From the NCBI RefSeq assembly GCF_009696485.1, contig NZ_VULY01000018.1, forward strand, positions 755,001 to 819,000: a DNA stretch of 64,000 nt. Reading direction: 5' to 3'. Positions 52,372 to 60,469 of the stretch are shown here, in pieces. How positions within the stretch are numbered: the first letter of the stretch is position 1; each line of letters begins with the position of its first letter. The stretch comes from Suipraeoptans intestinalis (GTDB lineage: Bacteria; Bacillota; Clostridia; Lachnospirales; Lachnospiraceae). The position numbers and the translations under genes are program-made. Under the pieces are notes generated by a model that was given only the letters and a program-made list of their open reading frames with translations, had not been told where the DNA came from and ran no database searches.

Positions 52372-54057
52372 CTACCCCTTCTTTAATTTGTCCAGGATCT
52401 TACATGCTACAAGCCCGATTCGCACACTCAGCATTTCTCTTGCATCATCAAAGCGCATTCCTGTCATCATTCCGATTTTTTCGATCCGGTAAGCCACCGT
52501 CTTGTAGTGAATGTGCAGCTCCTGCGCCGTTTTCATCAGATTTTGATTATAATCCAGGTAGGTGGAAAGCGTCAGGATCCATTCCCTCTTTTGACTTTTA
52601 TGATCCCTGTACAGCTTCTGGAGAGTCTCCGGTATATATTCCTGTAATTCTTCCTCCTTCAATCCCGATAGCAGCTTCAGGATTCCCATGTCGGAAAACA
52701 ACAGGATATCCGACTTCTCCTTTCCAAAGATGCTGCCTGCAATATCCAGGAATCCCAACGCATCCTCCGCTTCCCGGTAGCTATACTTCAAATTGACGAT
52801 ACCGTCTACTTTTTTCCCCACTCCCGCCTTGATTTCAAAGCCTTTTTTCTGCTCCCGCAGAAACTCTTTCAATTTTTCTATGGCAGCCTGCATGTCTTTT
52901 CTAAATTCACATTCATGCTTTTCCATTTCTTCCGTTTCTACTACGATGACCTTATCCAGGTCATTGGATATCACGGCTCCCGGGAACACCCTGCGGATTC
53001 TTTCTTTCAGAAGGTTTACATCATCCATCCGGACGTTGATGTCTTTTGGCTCCTTCCCTCTCTTATATTCCATCCCGAAAACAACGACCCGGTACATCCC
53101 TCCAAAGGACATGCCAAGCAGGCTTACATTTTTCTTCATATCCTCGATGAAGTGGATCTCTCCGTGCAAAATGTTATGCAAAATATCATTTTGATACTTT
53201 TTCTCCAGTTCCAGTACCGCATATCTTCTTGACAGTTCATATTGCAGAGCAGATACCGCACTGTCGATCGCAATATAATCCATGGCGTCCAGTTTTTCCC
53301 CGATCTCTGTCACCACCAGATACATCTGGATCCCAAACATCCTCTTCATGCGGACTACGTACTGGTCAACCGCTCTTCCTTCTCCATAAATGTATACACT
53401 TCTCTTCATGTACTGGTAGTTGGAGGCGATTTCAGGATCTACCTGGATCAGTTCTCCCGAAACCTCCAGATCAGTGGGAACGGTTTTTGTCTCTCCGATG
53501 CAAACCCCATTTTGATCATACACCCCCGTCGGATTGCTGATGAGCTTTCCCAGTACCGTCAGCAGCTTCACGATCCCGTCCTCTTCCGGCTTTAAAGACA
53601 GTACCAGCGCCTCGAAGTTATCTCTGGTCGTCTTAAAATATTTCAGCCGTTTTACCTCGTCACTAAACAGCTCCCCCATGATCACTTCCATAATGTCCTT
53701 AAACGAAGTATCAAAATCCACAGACAGACAGGGAATCTCCCTGCGATTCGCATAAGCCTTGAACATTTCTACTTTTTCTTCTGCAAAGTCAATGTTCCGT
53801 CCTCGTTTCAGGATCACCGCACTGATCTTTTTTTGCTCCAGCTCCCGGATATAGCCTTCCATTTCCAACAGGCTGCAGGATTTGAAGGCATACAGTCCCG
53901 TCAGAAGCACTTCGCCGCCATTGATAAATTTGACAATATCCGGCGCTTCAATGATCGTCACTCCCCCGATCTCATTATCCAGATGATCTTCTCCGGCAAT
54001 CACCCTCATTTTCCCCAAACCACTCTGCTCCATCAAATCTCTCACACGATATTTCAT
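52372..54057 (-). CDS. pucR: PucR-family purine/ureide catabolism regulator
   Basis: 561-residue regulator. The N-terminal PucR domain (residues 1-130, RVRDLMEQSGLGKMRVIAGEDHLDNEIGGVTIIE) is followed by a central GGDEF-like/CdaR region with a bacterial sensing function and a C-terminal helix-turn-helix of the PucR type (TLSTYLDYNQNLMKTAQELHIHYKTVAYRIEKI). PucR controls purine and allantoin genes in Bacillus, activated by ring-opened intermediates such as allantoin and allantoate. Its position at the end of the ureide locus fits control of one or more of these operons. Ribosome site GGAGAGGATAAAGC. Confidence 0.92.
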   Translation of the reverse strand: MKYRVRDLMEQSGLGKMRVIAGEDHLDNEIGGVTIIEAPDIVKFINGGEVLLTGLYAFKSCSLLEMEGYIRELEQKKISAVILKRGRNIDFAEEKVEMFKAYANRREIPCLSVDFDTSFKDIMEVIMGELFSDEVKRLKYFKTTRDNFEALVLSLKPEEDGIVKLLTVLGKLISNPTGVYDQNGVCIGETKTVPTDLEVSGELIQVDPEIASNYQYMKRSVYIYGEGRAVDQYVVRMKRMFGIQMYLVVTEIGEKLDAMDYIAIDSAVSALQYELSRRYAVLELEKKYQNDILHNILHGEIHFIEDMKKNVSLLGMSFGGMYRVVVFGMEYKRGKEPKDINVRMDDVNLLKERIRRVFPGAVISNDLDKVIVVETEEMEKHECEFRKDMQAAIEKLKEFLREQKKGFEIKAGVGKKVDGIVNLKYSYREAEDALGFLDIAGSIFGKEKSDILLFSDMGILKLLSGLKEEELQEYIPETLQKLYRDHKSQKREWILTLSTYLDYNQNLMKTAQELHIHYKTVAYRIEKIGMMTGMRFDDAREMLSVRIGLVACKILDKLKKG

Positions 54058-54228
54058 GCTTTATCCTCTCCTATCCTTCCACCTGGTCTGCAGTCGTCTT
54101 TTTGTCTGCTCCAAAACCCGCACAGCCTCTTTTGCGGGAATCTGTTTCAAAGTTTCTGCAAGCCCGGCAAAGCCGGTCATGGATGTTTGCCAGAGTTTCT
54201 TCTACCGGTAGGTTTCCGTCCTTGGCAT
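54058..54228 (-). other. Gap holding overlapping start-less coding-like frames
   Basis: Between the FMN-dehydrogenase and pucR, one minus frame stays open from the dehydrogenase end to a TAG at the pucR ribosome site but has no ATG, GTG or TTG start (...LPVEETLANIHDRLCRACRNF...). A second frame gives a 39-residue peptide starting MTGFAGLAETLKQIPAK. They meet at a CATGACC junction. This may be the remains of one small frameshifted gene or simply chance open frame. Confidence 0.25.
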
Positions 54229-55248
54229 CTAAGCTTTTCGGATCATATCTTTTTTAATCTCCGCCAGCGAATCTGCTCCGCACATTTCCATAGTATCCTT
54301 CAGTTCCCCGCCTATTTTCTCCACGTAAAGCTTCACCCCTTCTTCGCCGCCTCCGTATACCGCCGTTACGAAAGGCCGTGCCAGGATCACTCCGTCGGCG
54401 CCAAGAGCCAGCGCCTTAAATACATCCACGCCCGAGCGAATACCGCCGTCTACAAAGACGCGCATACTTCCCTCCACTGCCTCTACAATCTCTTCTAACA
54501 CCTCCGCCGTAGCAGGACACTGATCCAGCACCCGTCCGCCGTGATTGGATACGATGATAGCCGATGCGCCTGCCTGCTTTGCTTTCAGTGCGCCCTTTCC
54601 TGTCATGATCCCTTTCACGATAAACGGAACAGAGGCGGCGTCCACAATTTCCCGCAGCTCCTCTACGGATTTTCTTCCTGCCGGAGGCACCATGTTTTTC
54701 AGGAAGGGAAGTCCTGCTGCATCTACGTCCATCGCAACCGCAAACGCGCCCGAATCCTGCACCTGCCGCATTTTCTCCCGAATGGTTTCCAGGTTCCACG
54801 GCTTTATGGTGGGGATCCCCAGTCCTTTCGCCTTTTTTACCGCCTCCGTTGCCGCTTTCATCACCTCTGCGTTCACGCCGTCTCCCGTCATTGCCACGAT
54901 CCCTGCCTGCGCACAGGCGGATACGAGAACGTCATTGTAGGAAGCGTCATTGTATTTCTCTCCATAATGCAGGTTGACCGCGCCTACAGGACCTGCAAAA
55001 AAAGGATAGCGGAACTTACGTCCAAACATTTCAAATGTGGTATCCACTTCCTGTTTCTCTGTCAGGGTGTCCATCTGCACCCGAATTTCCTGCCACTTCT
55101 CATAATTACGGATGGCCGTATCTCCAACGCCTTTTGCCCCGGGTCCCGGTATCTGATTCCTGCAGGCTTTCCCGTTACACACCGGACAGGCTTTGCAGAA
55201 TTTTCCAATTTCTCCCTGTGCTGTTTTTAGCATCTCTTCGTATGTCAT
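54229..55248 (-). CDS. FMN-dependent alpha-hydroxy acid dehydrogenase/oxidase-family protein
   Basis: 339-residue protein of the lactate/glycolate oxidase TIM-barrel family. FMN and catalytic motifs are visible: ASAIIVSNHGGRVLDQCPATAEVLEEI near residue 225 (catalytic histidine in NHGGR) and VFVDGGIRSGVDVFKALALGADGVILARPF near residue 260. The N-terminus has an unusual cysteine cluster (FCKACPVCNGKACRNQIPGPGA) in place of the standard family start; similar clusters occur in clostridial members. In an anaerobe it will pass electrons to a carrier rather than oxygen. It precedes pucR; a link to a hydroxy acid such as glycolate, lactate or ureidoglycolate is open. Confidence 0.88.
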   Translation of the reverse strand: MTYEEMLKTAQGEIGKFCKACPVCNGKACRNQIPGPGAKGVGDTAIRNYEKWQEIRVQMDTLTEKQEVDTTFEMFGRKFRYPFFAGPVGAVNLHYGEKYNDASYNDVLVSACAQAGIVAMTGDGVNAEVMKAATEAVKKAKGLGIPTIKPWNLETIREKMRQVQDSGAFAVAMDVDAAGLPFLKNMVPPAGRKSVEELREIVDAASVPFIVKGIMTGKGALKAKQAGASAIIVSNHGGRVLDQCPATAEVLEEIVEAVEGSMRVFVDGGIRSGVDVFKALALGADGVILARPFVTAVYGGGEEGVKLYVEKIGGELKDTMEMCGADSLAEIKKDMIRKA

Positions 55249-55527
55249 TTGCCTTCCCTCTTTCTCTTGAAATTTATCTTGATCTGTTTTTTACAAAACA
55301 GCAAGTATCTTTCTCACTCTTTTTTGCTTTCTTCTTTCACGGTTCCCTTTCGCGGTTTTCTTTGTGGTTTTCTTTCTCCGTCCTTTTTTCCGTTTTCTAT
55401 TTCGCACTTTTTAAAGGGTAGCTTCCGTATGTGAACTGGCTTCATCTTACTCTGAAAAGCGGCGCAATGCAAGCCCGTTATTTCCATCCTTGGGATCTTC
55501 ACTAAAAATCCCGGATGGTTCGGATTT
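55249..55527. other. AT-rich intergenic region upstream of the FMN-dehydrogenase gene
   Basis: About 280 bases, rich in T/C tracts on the plus strand. No promoter with two good hexamers, RNA gene or convincing reading frame was found. A 62-codon basic frame (55314-55502, minus) starts with GTG without a clear ribosome site and looks like low-complexity translation. Confidence 0.4.
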
Positions 55528-55797
55528 TTGGGATTCTTGTTCTATTTACGGTACTTTTGGGTCATCCCCGATGAATCGTTTTGGAAAAACATTGAGAAAT
55601 CAGCAACAATAGCTTTTTTGGTTCAGTTGTTCGCTCTTCAGGAAGAGCCGGCTCAAAAAGTCGGCGTAAGAAGAGAAACCATAGGAAATCTGGAAAACGG
55701 AAGATATAATCCTTCCCTCGTGTTGGCCTGGAATATCGCAAAGCAGTTCCAGGTATCCATCGAAGAAATGTTTACAGTTGAGAATGATCTGTCATGA
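55528..55797 (+). pseudogene. Remnant of a small XRE-family regulator
   Basis: The last 50 codons (from about 55630) encode an unmistakable HTH_3 ending: LQEEPAQKVGVRRETIGNLENGRYNPSLVLAWNIAK followed by QFQVSIEEMFTVEN. The first helix and normal start (typically MxNRIKELRxExxLSQEELAQ) are missing: the upstream 30 codons are unrelated and hydrophobic, and the S/L of SQEELAQ are changed (LQEEPAQ). The ribosome site is poor. It lies right beside the tRNA cluster and is likely a decayed gene. Confidence 0.6.
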
Positions 55798-55839
55798 AAT
55801 AAAAATAACGGAAACCCATATAGTATTGGATTTCCGCTG
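55797..55839 (-). terminator. Terminator of the tRNA array
   Basis: Minus strand: arms CGGAAATCC and GGGTTTCCG (one G-U pair) with a 10-base loop followed by TTATTTTTATTT. It lies about 15 bases after tRNA-Lys, the last of the array. Confidence 0.8.
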
Positions 55840-55849
55840 TTTGCTTTTA

Positions 55850-55922
55850 TGAGCGTGCGGGGATTCGAACCCCGGACAACTTGATTAAAAGTCAAGTGCT
55901 CTACCGACTGAGCTACACGCCC
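55850..55922 (-). tRNA. tRNA-Lys (anticodon TTT)
   Basis: 73 bases, acceptor GGGCGTG/CACGCTC, anticodon loop CTTTTAA, T-loop GTTCGAATC. Last gene of a six-tRNA minus-strand array; no CCA encoded. Confidence 0.96.
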
Positions 55923-55926
55923 GCAA

Positions 55927-55998
55927 CTGGGCTAGTTGGATTCGAACCAACGAGTGCAGGAGTCAAAGTCCTGTGCCTTACCGCTTGGCGATAGCCCA
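55927..55998 (-). tRNA. tRNA-Gln (anticodon TTG)
   Basis: 72 bases, acceptor TGGGCTA/TAGCCCA, anticodon stem CAGGA/TCCTG with loop CTTTGAC, T-loop GTTCGAATC. Four bases from tRNA-Lys. Confidence 0.96.
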
Positions 55999-56012
55999 AT
56001 AAAAGAAAAAAG

Positions 56013-56087
56013 GGTGGGTAGTGGGACTCGAACCCACGATATCCAGAACCACAATCTGGCGCGCTAACCAACTGCACCATACCCACC
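56013..56087 (-). tRNA. tRNA-His (anticodon GTG)
   Basis: Acceptor GTGGGTA/TACCCAC with the extra G at -1 opposite C73 encoded, as usual for tRNA-His. Anticodon loop TTGTGGT. Confidence 0.96.
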
Positions 56088-56148
56088 ATGTATCTACCTA
56101 CCGGACTAAGACCGATGAAGTACCCAATATTAAGTTGTGTGGTTCCAA

Positions 56149-56222
56149 CGAGCCTGGGGGGATTCGAACCCTCGACCTACGGCTTAGAAGGCCGTTGCTC
56201 TATCCAGCTGAGCTACAGACTC
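56149..56222 (-). tRNA. tRNA-Arg (anticodon TCT)
   Basis: 74 bases, acceptor GAGTCTG/CAGGCTC (one T-G pair), anticodon stem ACGGC/GCCGT with loop CTTCTAA, T-loop GTTCGAATC. Confidence 0.96.
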
Positions 56223-56277
56223 ACAGGCCAAACAGAAACCGTCTAACCATTTTCCCGGGCATTTCTGCTCCAAGAAA

Positions 56278-56348
56278 AGCGGGTGATGGGAATCGAACCC
56301 ACGTATCTAGCTTGGAAGGCTAGTGTTCTACCATTGAACTACACCCGC
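56278..56348 (-). tRNA. tRNA-Gly (anticodon TCC)
   Basis: 71 bases, acceptor GCGGGTG/CACCCGC, anticodon stem CTAGC/GCTAG with loop CTTCCAA. Confidence 0.96.
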
Positions 56349-56354
56349 ACACGA

Positions 56355-56429
<75 letters not shown>

Positions 56430-56477
56430 ACATTGTCGCACGATCGTCATCAGGCAATTTGCCGTGACACATTAGTC

Positions 56478-56506
56478 ATTATATAGTACCAACTTTTAAA
56501 TGTCAA
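56478..56506 (-). promoter_or_regulatory. Perfect consensus promoter of the six-tRNA array
   Basis: Minus strand: TTGACA (56501-56506), 17 bases, TATAAT (56478-56483), 49 bases before tRNA-Pro. Confidence 0.88.
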
Positions 56507-56517
56507 TCATTTTTTTC

Positions 56518-56547
56518 TTGAAATCTTCTGCTTTTTTATGATACAAT
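56518..56547 (+). promoter_or_regulatory. Promoter of tRNA-Ser(CGA)
   Basis: TTGAAA (56518-56523), 18 bases, TACAAT (56542-56547) with TG one base upstream of the -10. It runs divergently from the array promoter. Confidence 0.65.
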
Positions 56548-56614
56548 GGTTCGGTATGAGAGGTGGATAATTTTGTAGTCCTGCCTCCCTGAAAGGAAAT
56601 GCAACATTTCCGCT

Positions 56615-56703
56615 GGAGATGTACCCAAGTGGCTGAAGGGTCCGGATTCGAAATCCGGTAGGTCGGCTTCGCCGGCGCGAGGGTTCAAATCCCTCCATCT
56701 CCG
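56615..56703 (+). tRNA. tRNA-Ser (anticodon CGA)
   Basis: 89-base class II tRNA, acceptor GGAGATG/CATCTCC, anticodon stem CCGGA/TCCGG with loop TTCGAAA, long variable arm, T-loop GTTCAAATC. Confidence 0.95.
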
Positions 56704-56711
56704 TCTATCCC

Positions 56712-56750
56712 AAAGCCTGCTGATGATTTTCCGTCATCGGCGGGCTTTTT
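56712..56750 (+). terminator. Terminator of tRNA-Ser(CGA)
   Basis: Arms AAGCCTGCTGATGA and TCATCGGCGGGCTT (14 pairs, two G-U) with a 7-base loop and TTTTT end, eight bases after the tRNA. Confidence 0.85.
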
Positions 56751-56783
56751 ATGTACAGCCTTCCGGTCGCTCAAGATCGGATC

Positions 56784-56824
56784 AAAAAAACAGAAAATAC
56801 TTAACCTGTAAGCATTTCCTGTTT
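56784..56824 (-). terminator. Terminator of tRNA-Ser(TGA)
   Basis: Minus strand: arms AAACAGGAAATGCTTA and TAAGTATTTTCTGTTT (pairs with G-U) and seven T, about eight bases after the tRNA 3' end. Confidence 0.8.
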
Positions 56825-56832
56825 CTCAAAAG

Positions 56833-56918
56833 CGGAGAGGGTGGGATTCGAACCCACGCGCCCTTGCGGACAAACGGTTTTCAAGACCGCCTCGTTATGA
56901 CCACTTCGATACCCCTCC
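56833..56918 (-). tRNA. tRNA-Ser (anticodon TGA)
   Basis: 86-base class II tRNA, acceptor GGAGGGG/ CCTCTCC (one wobble), anticodon stem GCGGT/ACCGT with loop CTTGAAA, long variable arm, T-loop GTTCGAATC. Confidence 0.95.
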
Positions 56919-56953
56919 GTATCCTATTCTGCCGCGATCTGGCGACATGGTGT

Positions 56954-56982
56954 ATTCTATCACACCTGGCAGGTTCCGTCAA
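56954..56982 (-). promoter_or_regulatory. Promoter of tRNA-Ser(TGA)
   Basis: Minus strand: TTGACG (56977-56982), 17 bases, TAGAAT (56954-56959) with an extended TG. Confidence 0.75.
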
Positions 56983-57078
56983 TATTTTTTCCCGCCTCCC
57001 ATCTATCGTCTATCGTCCTGTTCATAGACTCCCGTTTATCATCTCCCTTTTATAACCTCCTGTCCCCTCTTTATGGAC

Positions 57079-57113
57079 CAGGCACAAAGCCCGGTTTTCT
57101 TCCCTTGTGCCTG
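57079..57113 (-). terminator. Stem-loop downstream of the repeat surface protein
   Basis: Perfect 9-base arms CAGGCACAA/TTGTGCCTG around a 17-base loop, 36 bases after the stop codon. No T-run on the minus strand, so it is at best a weak terminator. Confidence 0.45.
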
Positions 57114-57148
57114 ATCCTCTTTTTGCCTGCCTGATTTTTCTACTTCTA

Positions 57149-59050
57149 TCATCCGATCCATTTGCCGTTTCCGTCAAATCGGTAGCTTGTCCCCGATACG
57201 GACAGCGCCACCCCGGCTGCCATCACTCCATTGCCTTTCAGATAATACCAGTTGCCTTTCTCCAGAAGCCATCCCGTTTTCATGGCTCCGTTTTCTTCCA
57301 GGTAATACCAGGATCCTCCTGTATAGAACCACCCTGTTCTCATGACACCGTTTCCTTCCAGGTAATACCAGGATCCTCCCGTATACAGCCACCCTGTTTT
57401 CATAACGCCGGTGCCTTCCAGGTAGTACCAGCTGCCACCTTCCCGAAGCCAGCCCGTTTTCATGGCTCCTGTCTCATCCAGATAATACCAGTTGCCTCCC
57501 GTGTGCAGCCAACCTGTCTGCATGATGCCTGTTTCTCCCAGGTAATACCAACTGCCGCCTGTGTACAGCCAACCTGTCTTCATGACGCCGTTTCCATCCA
57601 GAAAGTACCACGCATCACCTTCTTTGAGCCAGCCCGTCTGCATCTGCGCCGTTTTCTTGTCAAAGAAATACCAGCTTCCGCCGATTCCGACCCATCCCTT
57701 TGCCGCTTTGCTTTCGTAAGTCAGGTAATACCAGTGTCCGCCTGTCTGTATCCAGCGACAGCATTCCAGATATCCGGCCGCATTGAAATAATAGATTTCT
57801 CCTTCTATTTCTACCGCTTCTGCCTTCGGATAGCTTCCGTCTTCATATTGGTACCATTTCCCGATCCGATCTTCTCTCCACCCTTCCCGGATCTGTGGAT
57901 CTTCCTCAATCGGCTCCGTCTCGGCTTCCTTTTTCTGTTGATACAGGTTCTTCAGAATCGGCTCCGTTCCCTTGGCTTTTACACCGATCCAGATCTGATA
58001 TTGCAGTTCCTTCCCCGTCTTATTTTCAGGAATATGCAGAACTGCCGAGGTAGCGGATGTCTTCTCCACCGTCACCTCCATCTGCTCCACCCTTGTATCC
58101 GTTCCTTTTTCAAAAGCCTCCACCGTCACATTCCAGTTGTCCGTTTTCAGGTTTTCTCCCTCCAGCGTCAAGGTCGGCTCACCGCCTTCTGCCGTGATCT
58201 CCTCACAGCAAAGCCTTGCATTCTGAATTACCGGAGGCAGTGTAGGCTCCGGCTTTACATCCGGTTTCGGCGCATCCGTATCCGCCGTCCCATACTGGGT
58301 CAGCTTCATGGTTTTTTCATATCGCCCTGCCTTTGCCGTGATAATGTGCTCTTTTCTTCCCGCTTCCGGATTTTCCTGAAAAAACAGGGTATACGTCAGA
58401 TTTTCATCGTTTGGATGCTCCACCTTTTCAATCATGACACTTTCCGGATGAGAAAACTCCAACGTAACGTTTTCCTTCGTCAGATGCTTGCCCTTTACCC
58501 AGACAACCACTTCATCTCCGGCTTGATACAGGTCTCCAAAGCACATGGCATTGCGAACCCACCAAAGCTCCGGCTCTCCCGTTTCTTCCTTTCTGGGAAT
58601 CCGAACCTCATAGCTTGTTTCAAAAGCAATTTTTCCCTTTGTTTCCGGAGTAGGGAAAAACTGCACCTCATAAACCTCCTCGCCGCCGGTCTCATTTTCA
58701 GGGAATAGGATCTTGATGCTTTGGGATTCTCCCTCCCCTTCCCTGACGATCTGAAACAGATCCAGCTTCTGAGCAAATAACCCCATCTTTATGCGTACAC
58801 CTACCTCTTTCAGGTTTTCTCCCTGTACCAAAAACTCTACCTGCTTCCTGCCTTCTGATATGGTTTCTGTTTTCCGGGTCACCTGCCTGATCACAGCTTC
58901 CTGCCCCGCCGTCTGTTCCTCTTCCAGACTTTCCTTCGCCGCCGGGCTGCTACCGGTCTCTGTCTCCCTTTCTGCCGCCAGCGCTGCCACGCTTCCCTGT
59001 GTTGCCAGCAGTGCAAACGCCAGCATCCATCCCACTACTTTTTTTCTCAT
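57149..59050 (-). CDS. Secreted protein with choline-binding-type cell wall repeats
   Basis: 633-residue exported protein. Residues 1-26 are a Sec signal peptide (RKKVVGWMLAFALLATQGSVAALA). Residues about 45-400 are beta-rich with Ig-like segments (EEVYEVQFFPTPETKG, NLTYTLFFQENPEAG) and no recognised enzyme motif. A repeat domain follows from about residue 400, with roughly ten copies of a 20-residue CW_binding_1 unit such as LYTGGSWYYLEGNGVMRTGW. Such repeats hold proteins on teichoic acid or other wall polymers. There is no sortase signal. It is a single gene between the tRNA island and yfcE; function is probably surface adhesion or shielding. Confidence 0.88.
   Translation of the reverse strand: MRKKVVGWMLAFALLATQGSVAALAAERETETGSSPAAKESLEEEQTAGQEAVIRQVTRKTETISEGRKQVEFLVQGENLKEVGVRIKMGLFAQKLDLFQIVREGEGESQSIKILFPENETGGEEVYEVQFFPTPETKGKIAFETSYEVRIPRKEETGEPELWWVRNAMCFGDLYQAGDEVVVWVKGKHLTKENVTLEFSHPESVMIEKVEHPNDENLTYTLFFQENPEAGRKEHIITAKAGRYEKTMKLTQYGTADTDAPKPDVKPEPTLPPVIQNARLCCEEITAEGGEPTLTLEGENLKTDNWNVTVEAFEKGTDTRVEQMEVTVEKTSATSAVLHIPENKTGKELQYQIWIGVKAKGTEPILKNLYQQKKEAETEPIEEDPQIREGWREDRIGKWYQYEDGSYPKAEAVEIEGEIYYFNAAGYLECCRWIQTGGHWYYLTYESKAAKGWVGIGGSWYFFDKKTAQMQTGWLKEGDAWYFLDGNGVMKTGWLYTGGSWYYLGETGIMQTGWLHTGGNWYYLDETGAMKTGWLREGGSWYYLEGTGVMKTGWLYTGGSWYYLEGNGVMRTGWFYTGGSWYYLEENGAMKTGWLLEKGNWYYLKGNGVMAAGVALSVSGTSYRFDGNGKWIG
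57152..57751. repeat. Tandem 60-base repeats encoding wall-binding units
   Basis: About ten successive 60-base units coding for 20-residue modules with the core GGSWYYLxxxGxMKTGW. The inner units are nearly identical at DNA level in the stretch coding GGSWYYL, the outer ones have diverged, and one unit is 21 codons long. Such arrays gain or lose units by slippage. Confidence 0.85.
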
Positions 59051-59220
59051 CTTGTCCTCCTCTTTCTGCTCTCCAAAAAGTGGCTGCCTGTTTACTCTGT
59101 GCCGCCCTTTCTTCTGATTTTTCTTCTGCTATTTTAGCAAATTCCCCGGGCTTCCTCTATAACATTCAGGCGTCTGACCGATTGTTTTTTTTAATAAAAA
59201 AAGTAATTTATAGGTTTTTT

Positions 59221-59349
59221 CTATTCTGATTTTTTCTGCTTTTCCACTCTGTTTATCAGGTTTTTATCTATTTTCCTATGGTGATACATGCTTTCCAGTA
59301 TCCGGTCGATTGATCCGCTACTTTGCCATCTTACTTCTTTTTCCCACAT
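59221..59349 (-). CDS. Possible 42-residue basic small protein downstream of yfcE
   Basis: An open frame starts with ATG 5 bases after the yfcE stop and runs 42 codons: MWEKEVRWQSSGSIDRILES followed by MYHHRKIDKNLINRVEKQKK. AGGGAG stands directly before the ATG, too close for an ideal ribosome site, but translational coupling to yfcE is possible. The peptide is charged and helical in character with no family recognised. The remaining 59051-59220 is AT-rich with no feature beyond promoter-like T/A tracts for the upstream part of the surface gene. Confidence 0.35.
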   Translation of the reverse strand: MWEKEVRWQSSGSIDRILESMYHHRKIDKNLINRVEKQKKSE

Positions 59350-59353
59350 CTCC

Positions 59354-59833
59354 CTACAAATACTTGATCCAAGCCTCCGGCTCTTTTCCCTCCTCCAGCA
59401 CCAGGATCATATAACTGGGTCTTCGCCCCTCCTGACGGGGATGCGTCAGACTGCCGGGGTTGAGGATGAGAAGATTTTCTTCCCTGTGGATCACCGGTCT
59501 ATGTGTGTGACCATAAAGGACAATATCCGCCCCCCTGCCTCTTGCTTCCCGCTTCAACTGCTCTTCTCCTACAGAAACATAGTACGCATGCCCATGGCAC
59601 AAAAAGAGGTGCCAGCCCTCCAGAAACAACTCCTTCTCTCTGGGAAGATCGGAAAAAAAATCATTATTTCCCCGGACAAAATGCGCCGGACAGTTCACGG
59701 AATAGCGGATAGCATCCTCTCCTTTTTCCACATCTCCCAGATGGATCAGAAGATCCATTCCCTCTTCCTTCTCCAGCACTTTGTCTACATTGATATGCGA
59801 ACCATGTGTATCACTGATGATCAAAAGCTTCAT
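59354..59833 (-). CDS. yfcE: YfcE/MJ0936-family phosphodiesterase
   Basis: 159-residue metallophosphoesterase. Metal-binding motifs: IISDTHGSHINVDKVL at the start, HLGDVEKGED near residue 33, FVRGNNDFF near residue 55, LCHGHAYYV near residue 78 and LYGHTHRP near residue 105. Members hydrolyse phosphodiester model substrates; the natural one is unknown. It is the third gene of a run methyltransferase-rdgB-yfcE with gaps under 10 bases. Confidence 0.93.
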   Translation of the reverse strand: MKLLIISDTHGSHINVDKVLEKEEGMDLLIHLGDVEKGEDAIRYSVNCPAHFVRGNNDFFSDLPREKELFLEGWHLFLCHGHAYYVSVGEEQLKREARGRGADIVLYGHTHRPVIHREENLLILNPGSLTHPRQEGRRPSYMILVLEEGKEPEAWIKYL

Positions 59834-59842
59834 GCTTCCTTC

Positions 59843-60469
59843 CTACTCCTTTGCCCCTTCTCTTTCTTCCAGAATCTGCCGCATTTTTCGCAGTCCCACT
59901 CCTCTGTGGCTGAGGCTGTTCTTCTTTTCCGGTGAAAGCTGGGCGCTGGTGCATCCATACTCCGGTAAAAAAAAGATCGGATCATAGCCAAATCCATTTT
60001 CTCCCGCAATCTCTTGCGCAATCCGCCCTTCCATCGTTCCCCGCACTACCTCCTGTTCCTTGTTGGGAAATACCGCCGCAATGGCACACACAAACCGTGC
60101 TGTTCTCTGGGAAGGTTCTGCCTTCGCCAGTCTCTCCAGAATCACCCGGTTTTTTTTGTCATAAGAGGTGTCTTCTCCCAGATACCTGGCAGAATAAATT
60201 CCCGGTTCTCCTCCCAGATAGTCGATCTCCAGTCCGGAATCATCTGCCAGCACTATCGCTTTCGGATATCGCTTATGGGCTTCCTTCGCCACCGCCCGTG
60301 CTTTTATGATCGCATTTTCTTCGAAGGTCTGACCGTCCTCCACAACATCCACAAAAATCCCCGCTTCCTTTTGAGATAAAATCTGGAATTCCCCCTGTTT
60401 TTCTCCCAGGATCATCCGGATCTCTTCCATTTTGTGTGCATTTCCCGTGGCAAAAATAATCTCTCTCAT
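59843..60469 (-). CDS. rdgB: XTP/dITP diphosphatase (RdgB/HAM1)
   Basis: Removes non-canonical purine triphosphates (XTP, dITP, ITP) from the nucleotide pool. 208 residues with the family start IIFATGNAHKMEEIRMIL, the metal-binding VLADDSGLEIDYLGGEPGIYSARY near residue 75 and GFGYDPIFFLPEYG with the late SHRGVGLRKM segment. Its start overlaps the methyltransferase stop by one base. Confidence 0.96.
   Translation of the reverse strand: MREIIFATGNAHKMEEIRMILGEKQGEFQILSQKEAGIFVDVVEDGQTFEENAIIKARAVAKEAHKRYPKAIVLADDSGLEIDYLGGEPGIYSARYLGEDTSYDKKNRVILERLAKAEPSQRTARFVCAIAAVFPNKEQEVVRGTMEGRIAQEIAGENGFGYDPIFFLPEYGCTSAQLSPEKKNSLSHRGVGLRKMRQILEEREGAKE

Noticed and set aside
55314-55502. 62-codon basic minus-strand frame upstream of the FMN-dehydrogenase
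   Set aside because: GTG start without a ribosome site and a tail of repeated Lys/Arg/Glu from AG-rich DNA; looks like chance.
57238-57655. Periodic 60-base repeats considered as a CRISPR or satellite
   Set aside because: They are in frame within a secreted protein gene and encode the known wall-binding motif.
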